This document shows positions 1-8,170 of a DNA stretch of 64,000 bases, piece after piece (within the stretch, counting starts at the first letter, position 1; each line of letters begins with the position of its first letter). A program made the translations under genes and the position numbers. The DNA is from Eutrophovita sp913057845 (GTDB taxonomy: Bacteria; Pseudomonadota; Gammaproteobacteria; Burkholderiales; Eutrophovitaceae): contig CAWUVH010000004.1 of the NCBI GenBank assembly GCA_963925895.1, forward strand, positions 76,279 to 140,278, given 5' to 3'. Below the pieces are notes generated by a model that saw only the letters and a program-made list of their open reading frames with translations, was not told where the DNA came from and made no database searches.

Positions 1-200
1 CTGATGACAAAGAGATGGCTTCACAATTTAAAAAGGTATTCGATAGTTTACGATTGAATGAAGAAAAAATTATTGAGGAGCTCCGCGGTGCTCAAGGCGG
101 AAAAGTAGACGTCGGCGGCTATTATCACCCTGATGTTAAAAAAGTAGCTCAGGTGATGAGACCCAGCCCAACGCTTAACGCAATTATCAACGCTATTTAA
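1..200 (+). CDS. icd: NADP-dependent isocitrate dehydrogenase, monomeric type (3' end only)
   Basis: Only the last 66 codons are inside the window; the frame is open to base 1 and the upstream part is missing. The C-terminal pattern (LNEEKIIEEL, then GGKVDVGGYYHPD, then MRPSPTLNAII) is characteristic of the roughly 740-residue monomeric isocitrate dehydrogenase, which oxidises isocitrate to 2-oxoglutarate with NADP in the TCA cycle. It is unlike the dimeric Icd family. The methionine at 15 is internal, not a start. The downstream reductase follows after 26 bases on the same strand. The family call is from memory of the C-terminal motif, so it is firm but based on a short piece. Confidence 0.85.
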   Translation, partial: DDKEMASQFKKVFDSLRLNEEKIIEELRGAQGGKVDVGGYYHPDVKKVAQVMRPSPTLNAIINAI

Positions 201-226
201 TTATTTGACGTAAAGGTTTGGTCGAT

Positions 227-1264
227 ATGAGTGCAACGGGAAAACGAGTCATACTTTCAAGCAGACCAGTTGGGTTGCCGACACTGGATAATTTTTCTTT
301 CGAATCATTTTCCACACCACATCTGACAGATGGTCAGGTGCTTGTCAAAGTCGCACATTTCTCTCTCGATCCATACATGCGTGGACGCATGGATGATGCC
401 CGATCTTATGCACCACCAATTCAAATTGGAGGCGTCATGGAAGCAGGGGCGGTTGGGTGTGTTGAAGCGAGTGCTTGTCAGGGGCTTGAAGTGGGGGACT
501 GGGTTTATGGTCGCATGGGATGGACTGATTTAGCAGTGATTGAAGGTGGACTAGTACAAAAACTGCCTATTTCAATAGAGCCAAAATCTCTGGCGCTGGG
601 AGTGCTTGGTATGCCCGGTTTTACAGGTTGGTGGGGCTTAACCCAGCACGGTAGACCTAAAGCAGGAGAGACACTCGTCGTTGGCGCTGTCACGGGGCCT
701 GTTGGCTCAATGGTTGCGCAACTTTCGAAAAAACTTGGTCTCAAGACAATCGGCATTGCAGGCTCTGAAGAGAAGTGTGCACTGGCCGTAGACAAGTTTG
801 GCGTTGATCACTGTTTAAACCACAAAAGTTTTAATACGGCGGAAGCACTGAGTGCTGCGCTTGAAGCGGTTGCCCCTGAAGGGGTTGATATTTATTTTGA
901 GAATGTAGGTGGAAAACTATTCGAGGCCGTTATACCAAGGATGAATGAGCATGGTCGCATACCGGTTTGTGGGATGATCAGCTGGTATAACGAGGGATCG
1001 ATGGGAACTGGTGCCCGAACAGAAACCTTATCAACGCCGCATTTGTGGAGAAATATTCTTGTTCGAAAACTCTCGGTGAATGGTTTTATTATTTCTGATC
1101 ATTGGTCAAATTATCTGCAGTTTGTGCGTGAAATTGAGCCGTTAGTCGAATCAGGGGCACTTAAGTATCTTGAAGATGAGGTGGCAGGGATTGAGAAGGC
1201 CCCTAGCGCTTTTATTGGCCTATTACAAGGGCGTAACTTGGGCAAGCTGGTTGTGGCGGTCTGA
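227..1264 (+). CDS. NADP-dependent MDR oxidoreductase (CurA / leukotriene B4 12-hydroxydehydrogenase-like)
   Basis: A 345-residue zinc-independent medium-chain reductase that probably reduces alpha,beta-unsaturated ketones or aldehydes with NADPH in the cytosol. The N-terminal GroES-like half holds the family pattern SLDPYMRGRM. The hinge LGMPGFTGWWGL is followed by a Rossmann nucleotide site near residues 150-165 (GAVTGPVGS). The cysteine ligands of zinc alcohol dehydrogenases are absent, as expected. The start at ATG 227 is preferred over the in-frame TTG at 218 because AAAGG at 212-216 gives a 10-base spacing to 227 but only 1 base to 218. tadA begins 6 bases after the stop, so the two are probably co-transcribed. 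The substrate cannot be told from sequence. Confidence 0.85.
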   Translation: MSATGKRVILSSRPVGLPTLDNFSFESFSTPHLTDGQVLVKVAHFSLDPYMRGRMDDARSYAPPIQIGGVMEAGAVGCVEASACQGLEVGDWVYGRMGWTDLAVIEGGLVQKLPISIEPKSLALGVLGMPGFTGWWGLTQHGRPKAGETLVVGAVTGPVGSMVAQLSKKLGLKTIGIAGSEEKCALAVDKFGVDHCLNHKSFNTAEALSAALEAVAPEGVDIYFENVGGKLFEAVIPRMNEHGRIPVCGMISWYNEGSMGTGARTETLSTPHLWRNILVRKLSVNGFIISDHWSNYLQFVREIEPLVESGALKYLEDEVAGIEKAPSAFIGLLQGRNLGKLVVAV

Positions 1265-1270
1265 AGCGGG

Positions 1271-1738
1271 TTGGATCCTTCTGTTTTGTTTAACAACGAT
1301 CATGTCTTCATGGTGCAAGCTTTAACGCTAGCTAAAGAAAGTGCGCTGAAAGGAGAAGTACCCGTCGGTGCTATTTTAGTTAAAGATGGACAGGTAATCA
1401 GTCAATCTGGAAACTCTCCAATTTCATCATTAGATCCCACTGCCCACGCTGAGGTGAACACACTGCGTCTCGCGGCAAACATAATGGGAAATTATCGCCT
1501 TGTAGGAACAACGTTATACTCAACATTAGAGCCTTGCGTCATGTGTGCAGGGGCCATCATGCAAGCAAGAATTTCTCGATTGGTTTTTGGGGCGTATGAT
1601 CAAAAGTCCGGGGCCTGTGGCTCAGTGATTGATTTATTTGGGCACGAAAAATTAAACCACCACACTTCGGTGCTGGGAGGTGTAATGCCTACTGAGTGTG
1701 CTGAGGTACTGCAAACATTTTTTAAAATTCGGCGTTGA
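1271..1738 (+). CDS. tadA: tRNA-specific adenosine deaminase TadA
   Basis: A 155-residue cytidine-deaminase-fold enzyme that converts wobble adenosine 34 to inosine in tRNA-Arg(ACG). The zinc ligands and proton shuttle are all visible: HAE at residues 59-61 and PCVMC with Cys89 and Cys92. The N-terminal HVFMVQALTLAKES aligns with the known TadA start region, so the TTG at 1271 is taken as start. The first ATG (1310) would cut into that helix. GAAGCGGG just upstream is a weak ribosome site. It overlaps nothing and is followed 4 bases later by the L,D-transpeptidase gene. An essential housekeeping gene, and the family assignment is secure. Confidence 0.93.
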   Translation: MDPSVLFNNDHVFMVQALTLAKESALKGEVPVGAILVKDGQVISQSGNSPISSLDPTAHAEVNTLRLAANIMGNYRLVGTTLYSTLEPCVMCAGAIMQARISRLVFGAYDQKSGACGSVIDLFGHEKLNHHTSVLGGVMPTECAEVLQTFFKIRR

Positions 1739-1742
1739 AATA

Positions 1743-2222
1743 ATGTTTTTAAAAATAGATATCAAACAGCAAACGCTCAGCATAAGCGATGCGCCGAATG
1801 AGCCCGTCATTAAACGTTGTCTGGTGTCAACATCCAAGTTTGGCGTCGGAGAGACGTACAACAGTTTTAAAACTCCGAGAGGCGTGCATTGTATTCGCGC
1901 AAAGATTGGTGTAAATCAGCCGATTAATACCGTGTTTATCCGCCGTAGACCAACTGGGGAAATTTTCAATACCTCGCTACAGGCCATGAACCCAGATCGT
2001 GATTGGATGTTAACTCGAATACTTTGGTTGTCAGGAAAGGAAGTGGGGGTCAATCGCCTGGGTTCGGTGGATACCATGCGACGGTATATCTATCTTCATG
2101 GGTGTCCAGATGGGACTCAGTTAGGAGCGCCGGGCTCGATCGGATGTATTCGTATGGCCAATTCAGACATTGTTGAATTATTTGACCGAGTTTCAGTGGG
2201 CGATATTGTTGAAATTAACTAA
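1743..2222 (+). CDS. YkuD-family L,D-transpeptidase, short form without signal peptide
   Basis: A 159-residue catalytic domain of the YkuD/ErfK family, which forms 3-3 peptidoglycan cross-links or attaches proteins to peptidoglycan. The catalytic motif is clear at the C-terminal side: HGCPDG with His119, then GSIGCIR with nucleophile Cys135. There is no signal peptide, LysM or other added domain; the protein begins directly with a beta strand (MFLKIDIKQQ). The longer reading frame from 1698 would overlap tadA, so ATG 1743, four bases after the tadA stop, is chosen. The lack of an export signal in an enzyme of periplasmic substrate is a known feature of some gammaproteobacterial members but leaves its location open. 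Confidence 0.85.
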   Translation: MFLKIDIKQQTLSISDAPNEPVIKRCLVSTSKFGVGETYNSFKTPRGVHCIRAKIGVNQPINTVFIRRRPTGEIFNTSLQAMNPDRDWMLTRILWLSGKEVGVNRLGSVDTMRRYIYLHGCPDGTQLGAPGSIGCIRMANSDIVELFDRVSVGDIVEIN

Positions 2223-2241
2223 TTTAATGAAGGAATATTAA

Positions 2242-2982
2242 ATGAGGTTACAAGGGAAAGTATCGATCATTACTGGCGCTGGTCGAGGTATTGGTCATGC
2301 GACAGTTGAAAAATTTTTAGCTGAAGGGTCGATTGTTATTGCCTGTGACATAGATCCTTCACTCATCGAGCAAGTTAATGCTGAGATCAAAGCCGCAGGT
2401 GGCATTGGTAGGGCGCTCGTGGTCGATGTCACGGATCCCGTTGCGATTACTCAAATGATCGACTCAGTCATCACGGAGTATGGCCAGGTCGATGTCCTTG
2501 TGAACAACGCGGGTATCGTTCGAGACGCTCGGATGATCAATATGTCGGAAGAACTGTTTGATGACGTGATTAATGTCAATCTCAAAGGGACGTTCAATTG
2601 CGCCAAAGCGGTTTTCCCTTACATGATGGAAAAGCAAGCCGGCGTGGTGCTTAACGCGTCTTCTATCGTAGGTATCTATGGCAATTTTGGGCAAACCAAC
2701 TATGCCGCAAGTAAATTCGGGGTTATTGGGATGGCGAAAACATGGGCGCGCGAATTTGGTCGATTCGGCATCAGAGCAAATGCGGTTTGTCCTGGAATGA
2801 TTAATACTGAAATTCTGAAAGATGTACCAGAAACCGTGCTTAGTAATATTATTTCAAAGATTCCACTTGGACGACTAGGTGACGCTTCCGAGATAGCAAA
2901 TACATATGCATTTCTTGCCTCAGATGAGGCAAGCTACATCAATGGGGCTGTTATTGAAGTTGGTGGTGGCGCAACTTTGTAG
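2242..2982 (+). CDS. short-chain dehydrogenase/reductase, FabG-like
   Basis: A 246-residue classical SDR. The nucleotide motif TGAGRGIG is near residues 12-19, the NNAG motif near 88, and the catalytic Ser ... YAASK follows at about 140-156. The C-terminus YINGAVIEVGGG is typical of 3-oxoacyl-ACP reductases and beta-ketoacyl-CoA reductases. AAGGA precedes the ATG at good spacing. The genuine fabG of the fatty-acid cluster lies at 48.8 kb, so this is a paralogue that may act on CoA or polyhydroxyalkanoate-type substrates; that is inference. It converges with queF, with the stops 4 bases apart and no clear terminator between. Confidence 0.8.
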   Translation: MRLQGKVSIITGAGRGIGHATVEKFLAEGSIVIACDIDPSLIEQVNAEIKAAGGIGRALVVDVTDPVAITQMIDSVITEYGQVDVLVNNAGIVRDARMINMSEELFDDVINVNLKGTFNCAKAVFPYMMEKQAGVVLNASSIVGIYGNFGQTNYAASKFGVIGMAKTWAREFGRFGIRANAVCPGMINTEILKDVPETVLSNIISKIPLGRLGDASEIANTYAFLASDEASYINGAVIEVGGGATL

Positions 2983-2986
2983 TGAT

Positions 2987-3403
2987 TTAGTAAATAGACT
3001 TTTCATTCGAAAATTCTGGCAACTGTATGGGATTCTCAGGCTTAAATCCTTTTTTCTTATGCTCCACAACGACTGTTGTGAAGATCCCACCACGGACATA
3101 AAATCGAGCAGTGAGCCTCATAAATTTAGGTTTGGTCAGTTTCGCGAGATCATTCAAAATTTCATTGGTGATGGCTTCATGAAATGCTCCTTTGTCTCTG
3201 AAAGATACGGTGTAGAGCTTGAGGCTTTTGAGCTCCACACATTTTTTATCAGGCAAGTAGTCTAAATAGAGCGTTGCAAAATCAGGCTGCCCTGTCTTTG
3301 GACACAGACAGGTGAATTCGGGGATTTGCATCCGTATCCAGAAATCATTTTCCGGCGCTGGGTTTGGGAAGGTTTCGAGTAAGTCGTTAATAGATTTTGG
3401 CAT
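2987..3403 (-). CDS. queF: NADPH-dependent 7-cyano-7-deazaguanine reductase QueF (short type)
   Basis: Reduces preQ0 to preQ1 in queuosine biosynthesis. The 138-residue length is that of the unimodular (YkvM-like) type rather than the double-length E. coli type. The nucleophilic Cys34 lies in TCLCPKTGQPD with the general acid Asp41, and the QueF signature ELKSLKLY begins at Glu57. It is transcribed away from smc, leaving about 100 bases between the two starts for divergent promoters. No other queuosine gene lies in the window. Confidence 0.93.
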   Translation of the reverse strand: MPKSINDLLETFPNPAPENDFWIRMQIPEFTCLCPKTGQPDFATLYLDYLPDKKCVELKSLKLYTVSFRDKGAFHEAITNEILNDLAKLTKPKFMRLTARFYVRGGIFTTVVVEHKKKGFKPENPIQLPEFSNEKSIY

Positions 3404-3504
3404 TCTTAAATGATGATATTGAGCTAAAATGAAAGTGATGGATATGTGACGCTTAGATACAGTTTTTCATATCCGAGATTATAACGATTTCAACGGATAT
3501 TATT

Positions 3505-6500
3505 TTGCGCCTGACTCATATTAAATTAGCTGGTTTCAAATCTTTTGTAGATCCTACACATATCCCTGTTCCAGGACAGTTGGTTGGCGTGGTTGGCCCG
3601 AATGGGTGTGGTAAATCGAATGTAATTGATGCTGTTCGATGGGTGCTTGGTGAGACGTCGGCGAAACAACTGCGCGGTGAGAACATGCAGGATGTTATTT
3701 TTGCGGGATCGAGCGATCGCAAACCTATGTCTCGGGCAAGCGTCGAACTGATCTTTGATAACAGTGCGGGTAAAGTTACCGGGGCGTGGTCTCAATATTC
3801 AGAAATTTCAGTAAAACGTATTCTTGAACGAGAAGGAACTTCTTCCTATTACCTTAATAATCAACACGTCAGACGACGTGATGTTGCTGATATTTTTCTA
3901 GGCACCGGTTTGGGTGGGAAAGGCTATGCCATTATTGAGCAGGGCATGATTTCCAGAATCATTGAGGCACGCCCCGATGATATGAGATCATTTTTGGAAG
4001 AGGCCGCAGGCGTGTCTAAGTATAAAGAACGACGGCGAGAGACAGAGTTGCGTCTTGATGACACGAGAGAAAACCTCTCTCGTGTAGAGGATATTCGGTC
4101 TGAGCTGGATAAACAGCTTCGAAAGCTGGAGCAACAGGCGCAGCAGGCTGAAAAGTTTCATGAGTTTGAAAGCCAATTAAAAGAAACACAGCAGCATGCG
4201 TGGTACCACAGCAAACGAGAAGCCGATCAAAAAAGGGTCCATATCGAGGCGCAAATCAAACAAACTGGTACCGAGCTTGAAAGAGCAATAGCAGTATTAA
4301 GGAAGACGGAGGCTGAACTTGAGAAACTAAAGGTCTCACGTGAAGAGAGCGCTTCAGCAACCAACGAGATTCAAGGCTCACTCTATGAGGTTAACTCCTC
4401 GATTGCTCGAGTCGAACAAACGATCGAGCATCTTAGAGAGACTAGAAAACGAACGCAACAACAGCTCAGCAATGTTGATACCGCCTACAATCAACAGCGT
4501 CGTAATTTGTTAGCCTTAGAGCAGACATTTTGGGATGCTCGGAAAAGCATACTGACCGTGCGTACGCAACAAAACACAACCTTGTCGGCTTTGGAGAGCA
4601 ACAAGAACCAGCTGCCAAAGATAGAGCAGTCTTTTTTGACTGCGCAGTCAGCTGTTAATGCGCAAACAAAGTTAATTTCTGAGTTGCAAAATCAATTGAA
4701 CCTCAATAAAACACACCAGACACATGCCACGGATGTGTTGGCTCAATTGACAAATAGGAAAGCCAGGTTGGATAAAGAGCGTCTTGATTTGAACCCGCCA
4801 GATGAGGGAAAAATTGAGTCGATGGATGCCTCCATCCAACAATTAACTGGTTTATTGACCGACCGTGGGAACTCCTTATCCAAGTCGGAGATGCAGCTTA
4901 ATCAACTTGAAAAAGAAAAAGAAAATGCGGCTATCAAGTTAGATGATAAGAGGAAAATCGATTCCGAGCTTAATGCGCGGAAACAAGCTTTAAGTGATCT
5001 GCAGGCAAGGGTTTCGCAATCAGATCGTTTGAGCGAATGGTTAGATCTGAGCGGATTTAACAGTGACGATCGATTGTGGGAGTTGCTCCGGGTTGAAGAG
5101 GGTTGGGAAGATGCGGTCGAAGCGGTTCTTCGTGAGCGTTTAATGTCGATTGCGACTGCGGATCTTGATGTGATTACCTTTGAGGAAACAAATAAGCCAC
5201 CGTCTAAGGTCTCATTCTTTCATAAATACTTCTCGCATGAAGGGGCGCCAGCGACGAAGTCTGAATTCAAATCATTGGCAACGGTTGTGCAAGCAAATGA
5301 TATCTCTACTGAGAGCCTTACGAAGCAGTGGTTATCACACGTATTCATTGCTGAATCAGATGCTGAGGCACGGAAATTAGTGAGCCAACTAGAGTCTGGA
5401 CAGATGTGTATCACTAAAAGAGGTGACCTGTACTATCCCGGCGGCGTAGCCCTATTTGCGCCCGATCAAGAGGTGCACGGAGTGCTTGCGCGACAACTTG
5501 AGATTGAGAAGCTGACTCAGCTGGCTGGAATATCACAAGTGGCGGTTGACAGTACCTTAGAAGAATTACAATTGATTACCGAAGCGGTTAATGCGCTTAA
5601 AGGCGACATTGGCACAGCACGACAAAGCTATGTGGATCTCAAAGAGAAGCTCAACCTCGAGCGGGTAGACTACCTGCGGTTATCAGATCTTAACCAACGC
5701 ACCATTGAGCGTTTGGCGCAAATAGATTCTGAACTATTAGAGGTGAATGGGCTTCAAGCAAGCGAGCAGGAACGTTACACGGGAGCAGTGGCTCAGACTT
5801 ACGATTTAGAGGTCAAACTAAAATCAGCCTCTGCAACGCACCACGAGTTGGCCTCAGAACTACAATTTGCGAGTGAGCTCAGGAATGAGAAACTCGAAGA
5901 AATCAGTAGTGTGAATGCAGTATATTCCGAACGCTCATTTGAGTATCGATCATTATCTAATAAAATCAATGATTTATCCGATAATATTCACCAAGTTTAT
6001 CAATCTTTCATTCGGTTGGATGCTCAGAAAGAAGAGCTTAACGAACAAGTTAATCGAGAGTTAGAGGGAGAGCAGTCGGTAGAGCTTCAAACATATTTAG
6101 CGCGACGGGTTGAGACTGAAGAAAAGCTAAATACTGCTCGGGAGGTGCTATCTGGCTGGGATCATCAATTAAGAAGCGCCGAACAGCTCAGACAAGAAAC
6201 CGATCGTGGACTGCAACCCTTGCGTGATTCAATCAATACTATGAACCTGAAGGAGCAGGAATACCGACTCTATCGTGATGGTTTTGCGCAGCAACTAGCT
6301 GATTCGAATGCGGACGAGAATGCACTCCATTCGGTCGTGGCTGAAGACTTTGATACGACGGTTGCGCAGGCTTTAATATTGCAGTTGCAGCGTAAGATCG
6401 CTAATCTGGGTGCGATCAATTTGGCCGCACTGGACGAGCTGACAGAATCTAAAGAACGAAAAGGCTACTTAGATTCACAAGCAGAAGATCTTTTAGAAGC

Positions 6501-7029
6501 TGTCGCAACCTTAGAGACTGCGATACGTAGTATTGACAAAGAAACACGAGAGCGCTTGTCTCAGACGTTTGAGCAGGTGAACCAACAATTTGGAAAAATG
6601 TTCCCAGCACTTTTTGGGGGGGGTGAGGCTCGGTTGGTTCTGACTGGTGAAGAAATTCTTGACGCTGGGGTTGAAGTTATTGCTCGACCTCCAGGAAAAA
6701 GAAACGCCTCTATTCATCTTTTGTCCGGTGGAGAAAAAGCACTCACGGCACTCTCGCTTGTTTTTTCTTTATTTCAGCTGAACCCAGCACCATTTTGCTT
6801 GCTTGACGAGGTGGACGCACCACTCGATGATAGTAATACAGTGAGGTACTGTGATTTAGTAAAGACGATGTCTCTAAATACGCAATTCTTGTTCATCACA
6901 CATAATAAAATCACCATGGAAATGGCTGAACAATTAATTGGTGTCACCATGCAAGAGCAAGGCGTATCGAGGGTGGTGGCAGTTGATATAGAAGAGGCTA
7001 TGAAATTAAACGAGGACGTGGCAGCCTAA
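3505..7029 (+). CDS. smc: chromosome partition protein SMC
   Basis: A 1174-residue structural-maintenance-of-chromosomes ATPase that organises and segregates the chromosome. The head is split: Walker A GPNGCGKSN at residues 31-39, and near the C-terminus the signature LLSGGEKALTALSL and Walker B CLLDEVDAPLDD. Two long coiled-coil arms flank a hinge around residues 510-640. The start is TTG at 3505, fixed because the family's MRLTHIKLAGFKSF begins there and no ATG lies nearby. It is followed by zipA and ligA, the order found in pseudomonads and relatives, which use SMC-ScpAB rather than MukB. scpA and scpB are not in the window. Confidence 0.96.
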   Translation: MRLTHIKLAGFKSFVDPTHIPVPGQLVGVVGPNGCGKSNVIDAVRWVLGETSAKQLRGENMQDVIFAGSSDRKPMSRASVELIFDNSAGKVTGAWSQYSEISVKRILEREGTSSYYLNNQHVRRRDVADIFLGTGLGGKGYAIIEQGMISRIIEARPDDMRSFLEEAAGVSKYKERRRETELRLDDTRENLSRVEDIRSELDKQLRKLEQQAQQAEKFHEFESQLKETQQHAWYHSKREADQKRVHIEAQIKQTGTELERAIAVLRKTEAELEKLKVSREESASATNEIQGSLYEVNSSIARVEQTIEHLRETRKRTQQQLSNVDTAYNQQRRNLLALEQTFWDARKSILTVRTQQNTTLSALESNKNQLPKIEQSFLTAQSAVNAQTKLISELQNQLNLNKTHQTHATDVLAQLTNRKARLDKERLDLNPPDEGKIESMDASIQQLTGLLTDRGNSLSKSEMQLNQLEKEKENAAIKLDDKRKIDSELNARKQALSDLQARVSQSDRLSEWLDLSGFNSDDRLWELLRVEEGWEDAVEAVLRERLMSIATADLDVITFEETNKPPSKVSFFHKYFSHEGAPATKSEFKSLATVVQANDISTESLTKQWLSHVFIAESDAEARKLVSQLESGQMCITKRGDLYYPGGVALFAPDQEVHGVLARQLEIEKLTQLAGISQVAVDSTLEELQLITEAVNALKGDIGTARQSYVDLKEKLNLERVDYLRLSDLNQRTIERLAQIDSELLEVNGLQASEQERYTGAVAQTYDLEVKLKSASATHHELASELQFASELRNEKLEEISSVNAVYSERSFEYRSLSNKINDLSDNIHQVYQSFIRLDAQKEELNEQVNRELEGEQSVELQTYLARRVETEEKLNTAREVLSGWDHQLRSAEQLRQETDRGLQPLRDSINTMNLKEQEYRLYRDGFAQQLADSNADENALHSVVAEDFDTTVAQALILQLQRKIANLGAINLAALDELTESKERKGYLDSQAEDLLEAVATLETAIRSIDKETRERLSQTFEQVNQQFGKMFPALFGGGEARLVLTGEEILDAGVEVIARPPGKRNASIHLLSGGEKALTALSLVFSLFQLNPAPFCLLDEVDAPLDDSNTVRYCDLVKTMSLNTQFLFITHNKITMEMAEQLIGVTMQEQGVSRVVAVDIEEAMKLNEDVAA

Positions 7030-7078
7030 TGCCCGTCATACGCGACACAATACAATTTTGAGCTTACGGAGTTCCTGA

Positions 7079-8170
7079 ATGAGTGATTTACAGAAATATT
7101 TGTTAGCGTTAGGGGTGGTAATCATCCTTGTCGTTTTGATCATCAATCGTCTTCAGGAACGGCGATTCAAGTCTAAATTGAACCAACAATCGGGTGAGGT
7201 GGGGCATGACCCCTTGCTGGACTATGTAGAGGGCCGAGAGCCTGTTGTTGTCAGTGACGCGCTAACCGAAGTGATTTCTTCAATTGAACTTCCAGCTGAC
7301 AAACTTGTTTCACCAGATAATTTTAGAGATGTCGATGCAAATAACGCAATAAATTTAGAGTCACTGGATCCTGCCATCACCTTTCAAATTAGAATCACTG
7401 CAGCCGAAGGGCTTTGCATAAGTACCACCGGTCGCTTACAAGAGGTCCTTGAGACAATCCCAAAACGCCATCAAGTCTGGGGCAGTACTCGTAAACATAA
7501 GGATCCCATTGTGGTATCTAATCCCGACTCGGTCTTTGACCAATTGATTATAGTGGTGCAGCTCACCGATAGAAACGGTCCTTTGAGCCACGAACAAATC
7601 GAGATGATTACCACGGCCATTTACGCCGAAACGGTACCGACTGGCGCGATTGCGACGCAGATTAAGGCTGATGCAGAAGCTGAACGAGCGCTTGAGTTAA
7701 AGAAATTCAGTGATGAAGTGGATTTGCTGTTTGGCCTAACAGTAGAGCGTCCAAGAGACTCCTTGATGTCTGGAGAAGAAGTCCTCAGCTTGGCCGTGGC
7801 TTTAGGAATGAAACTGAATCGGCATGGTGTATTTGTCATGAATGAAGGAGGTAAGGAGCTATTCACACTTGAGAATAGAGATGCGACACCGTTTGTGGAG
7901 CAGGAACTGAAAGAGCAAGAAATTTCAGGAATCACCTTTCTCCTAGATGTGACCACCGTTTCTGATCTTACCCGAACCTTTAATAAAATGACTGGTGTTG
8001 CTAAACAATTTGCCGATGCGATGAATGCAAGTATTTGTGATGACAACAGCCAAGTGGTCAGCGAATCAGGTTTAGATGTGATCAGGCAGCAATTAAACAA
8101 GATAAATCAACGGATGGAAGAGCTGGAAATTCTCCCTGGATCTCTGGTGGCGAAGCAGTTATTTTCGTAA
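7079..8170 (+). CDS. zipA: cell division protein ZipA
   Basis: A 363-residue inner-membrane protein that tethers FtsZ to the membrane at the division site. One N-terminal membrane segment occupies about residues 7-23 (LLALGVVIILVVLIINRL), followed by a charged linker and a C-terminal FtsZ-binding domain from roughly residue 95 onward. The linker is short and lacks the long Pro/Gln-rich stretch of E. coli ZipA. The position between smc and ligA supports the call strongly, since the sequence of this family diverges quickly. The stop overlaps the ligA start by one base (TAATG). Confidence 0.88.
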   Translation: MSDLQKYLLALGVVIILVVLIINRLQERRFKSKLNQQSGEVGHDPLLDYVEGREPVVVSDALTEVISSIELPADKLVSPDNFRDVDANNAINLESLDPAITFQIRITAAEGLCISTTGRLQEVLETIPKRHQVWGSTRKHKDPIVVSNPDSVFDQLIIVVQLTDRNGPLSHEQIEMITTAIYAETVPTGAIATQIKADAEAERALELKKFSDEVDLLFGLTVERPRDSLMSGEEVLSLAVALGMKLNRHGVFVMNEGGKELFTLENRDATPFVEQELKEQEISGITFLLDVTTVSDLTRTFNKMTGVAKQFADAMNASICDDNSQVVSESGLDVIRQQLNKINQRMEELEILPGSLVAKQLFS

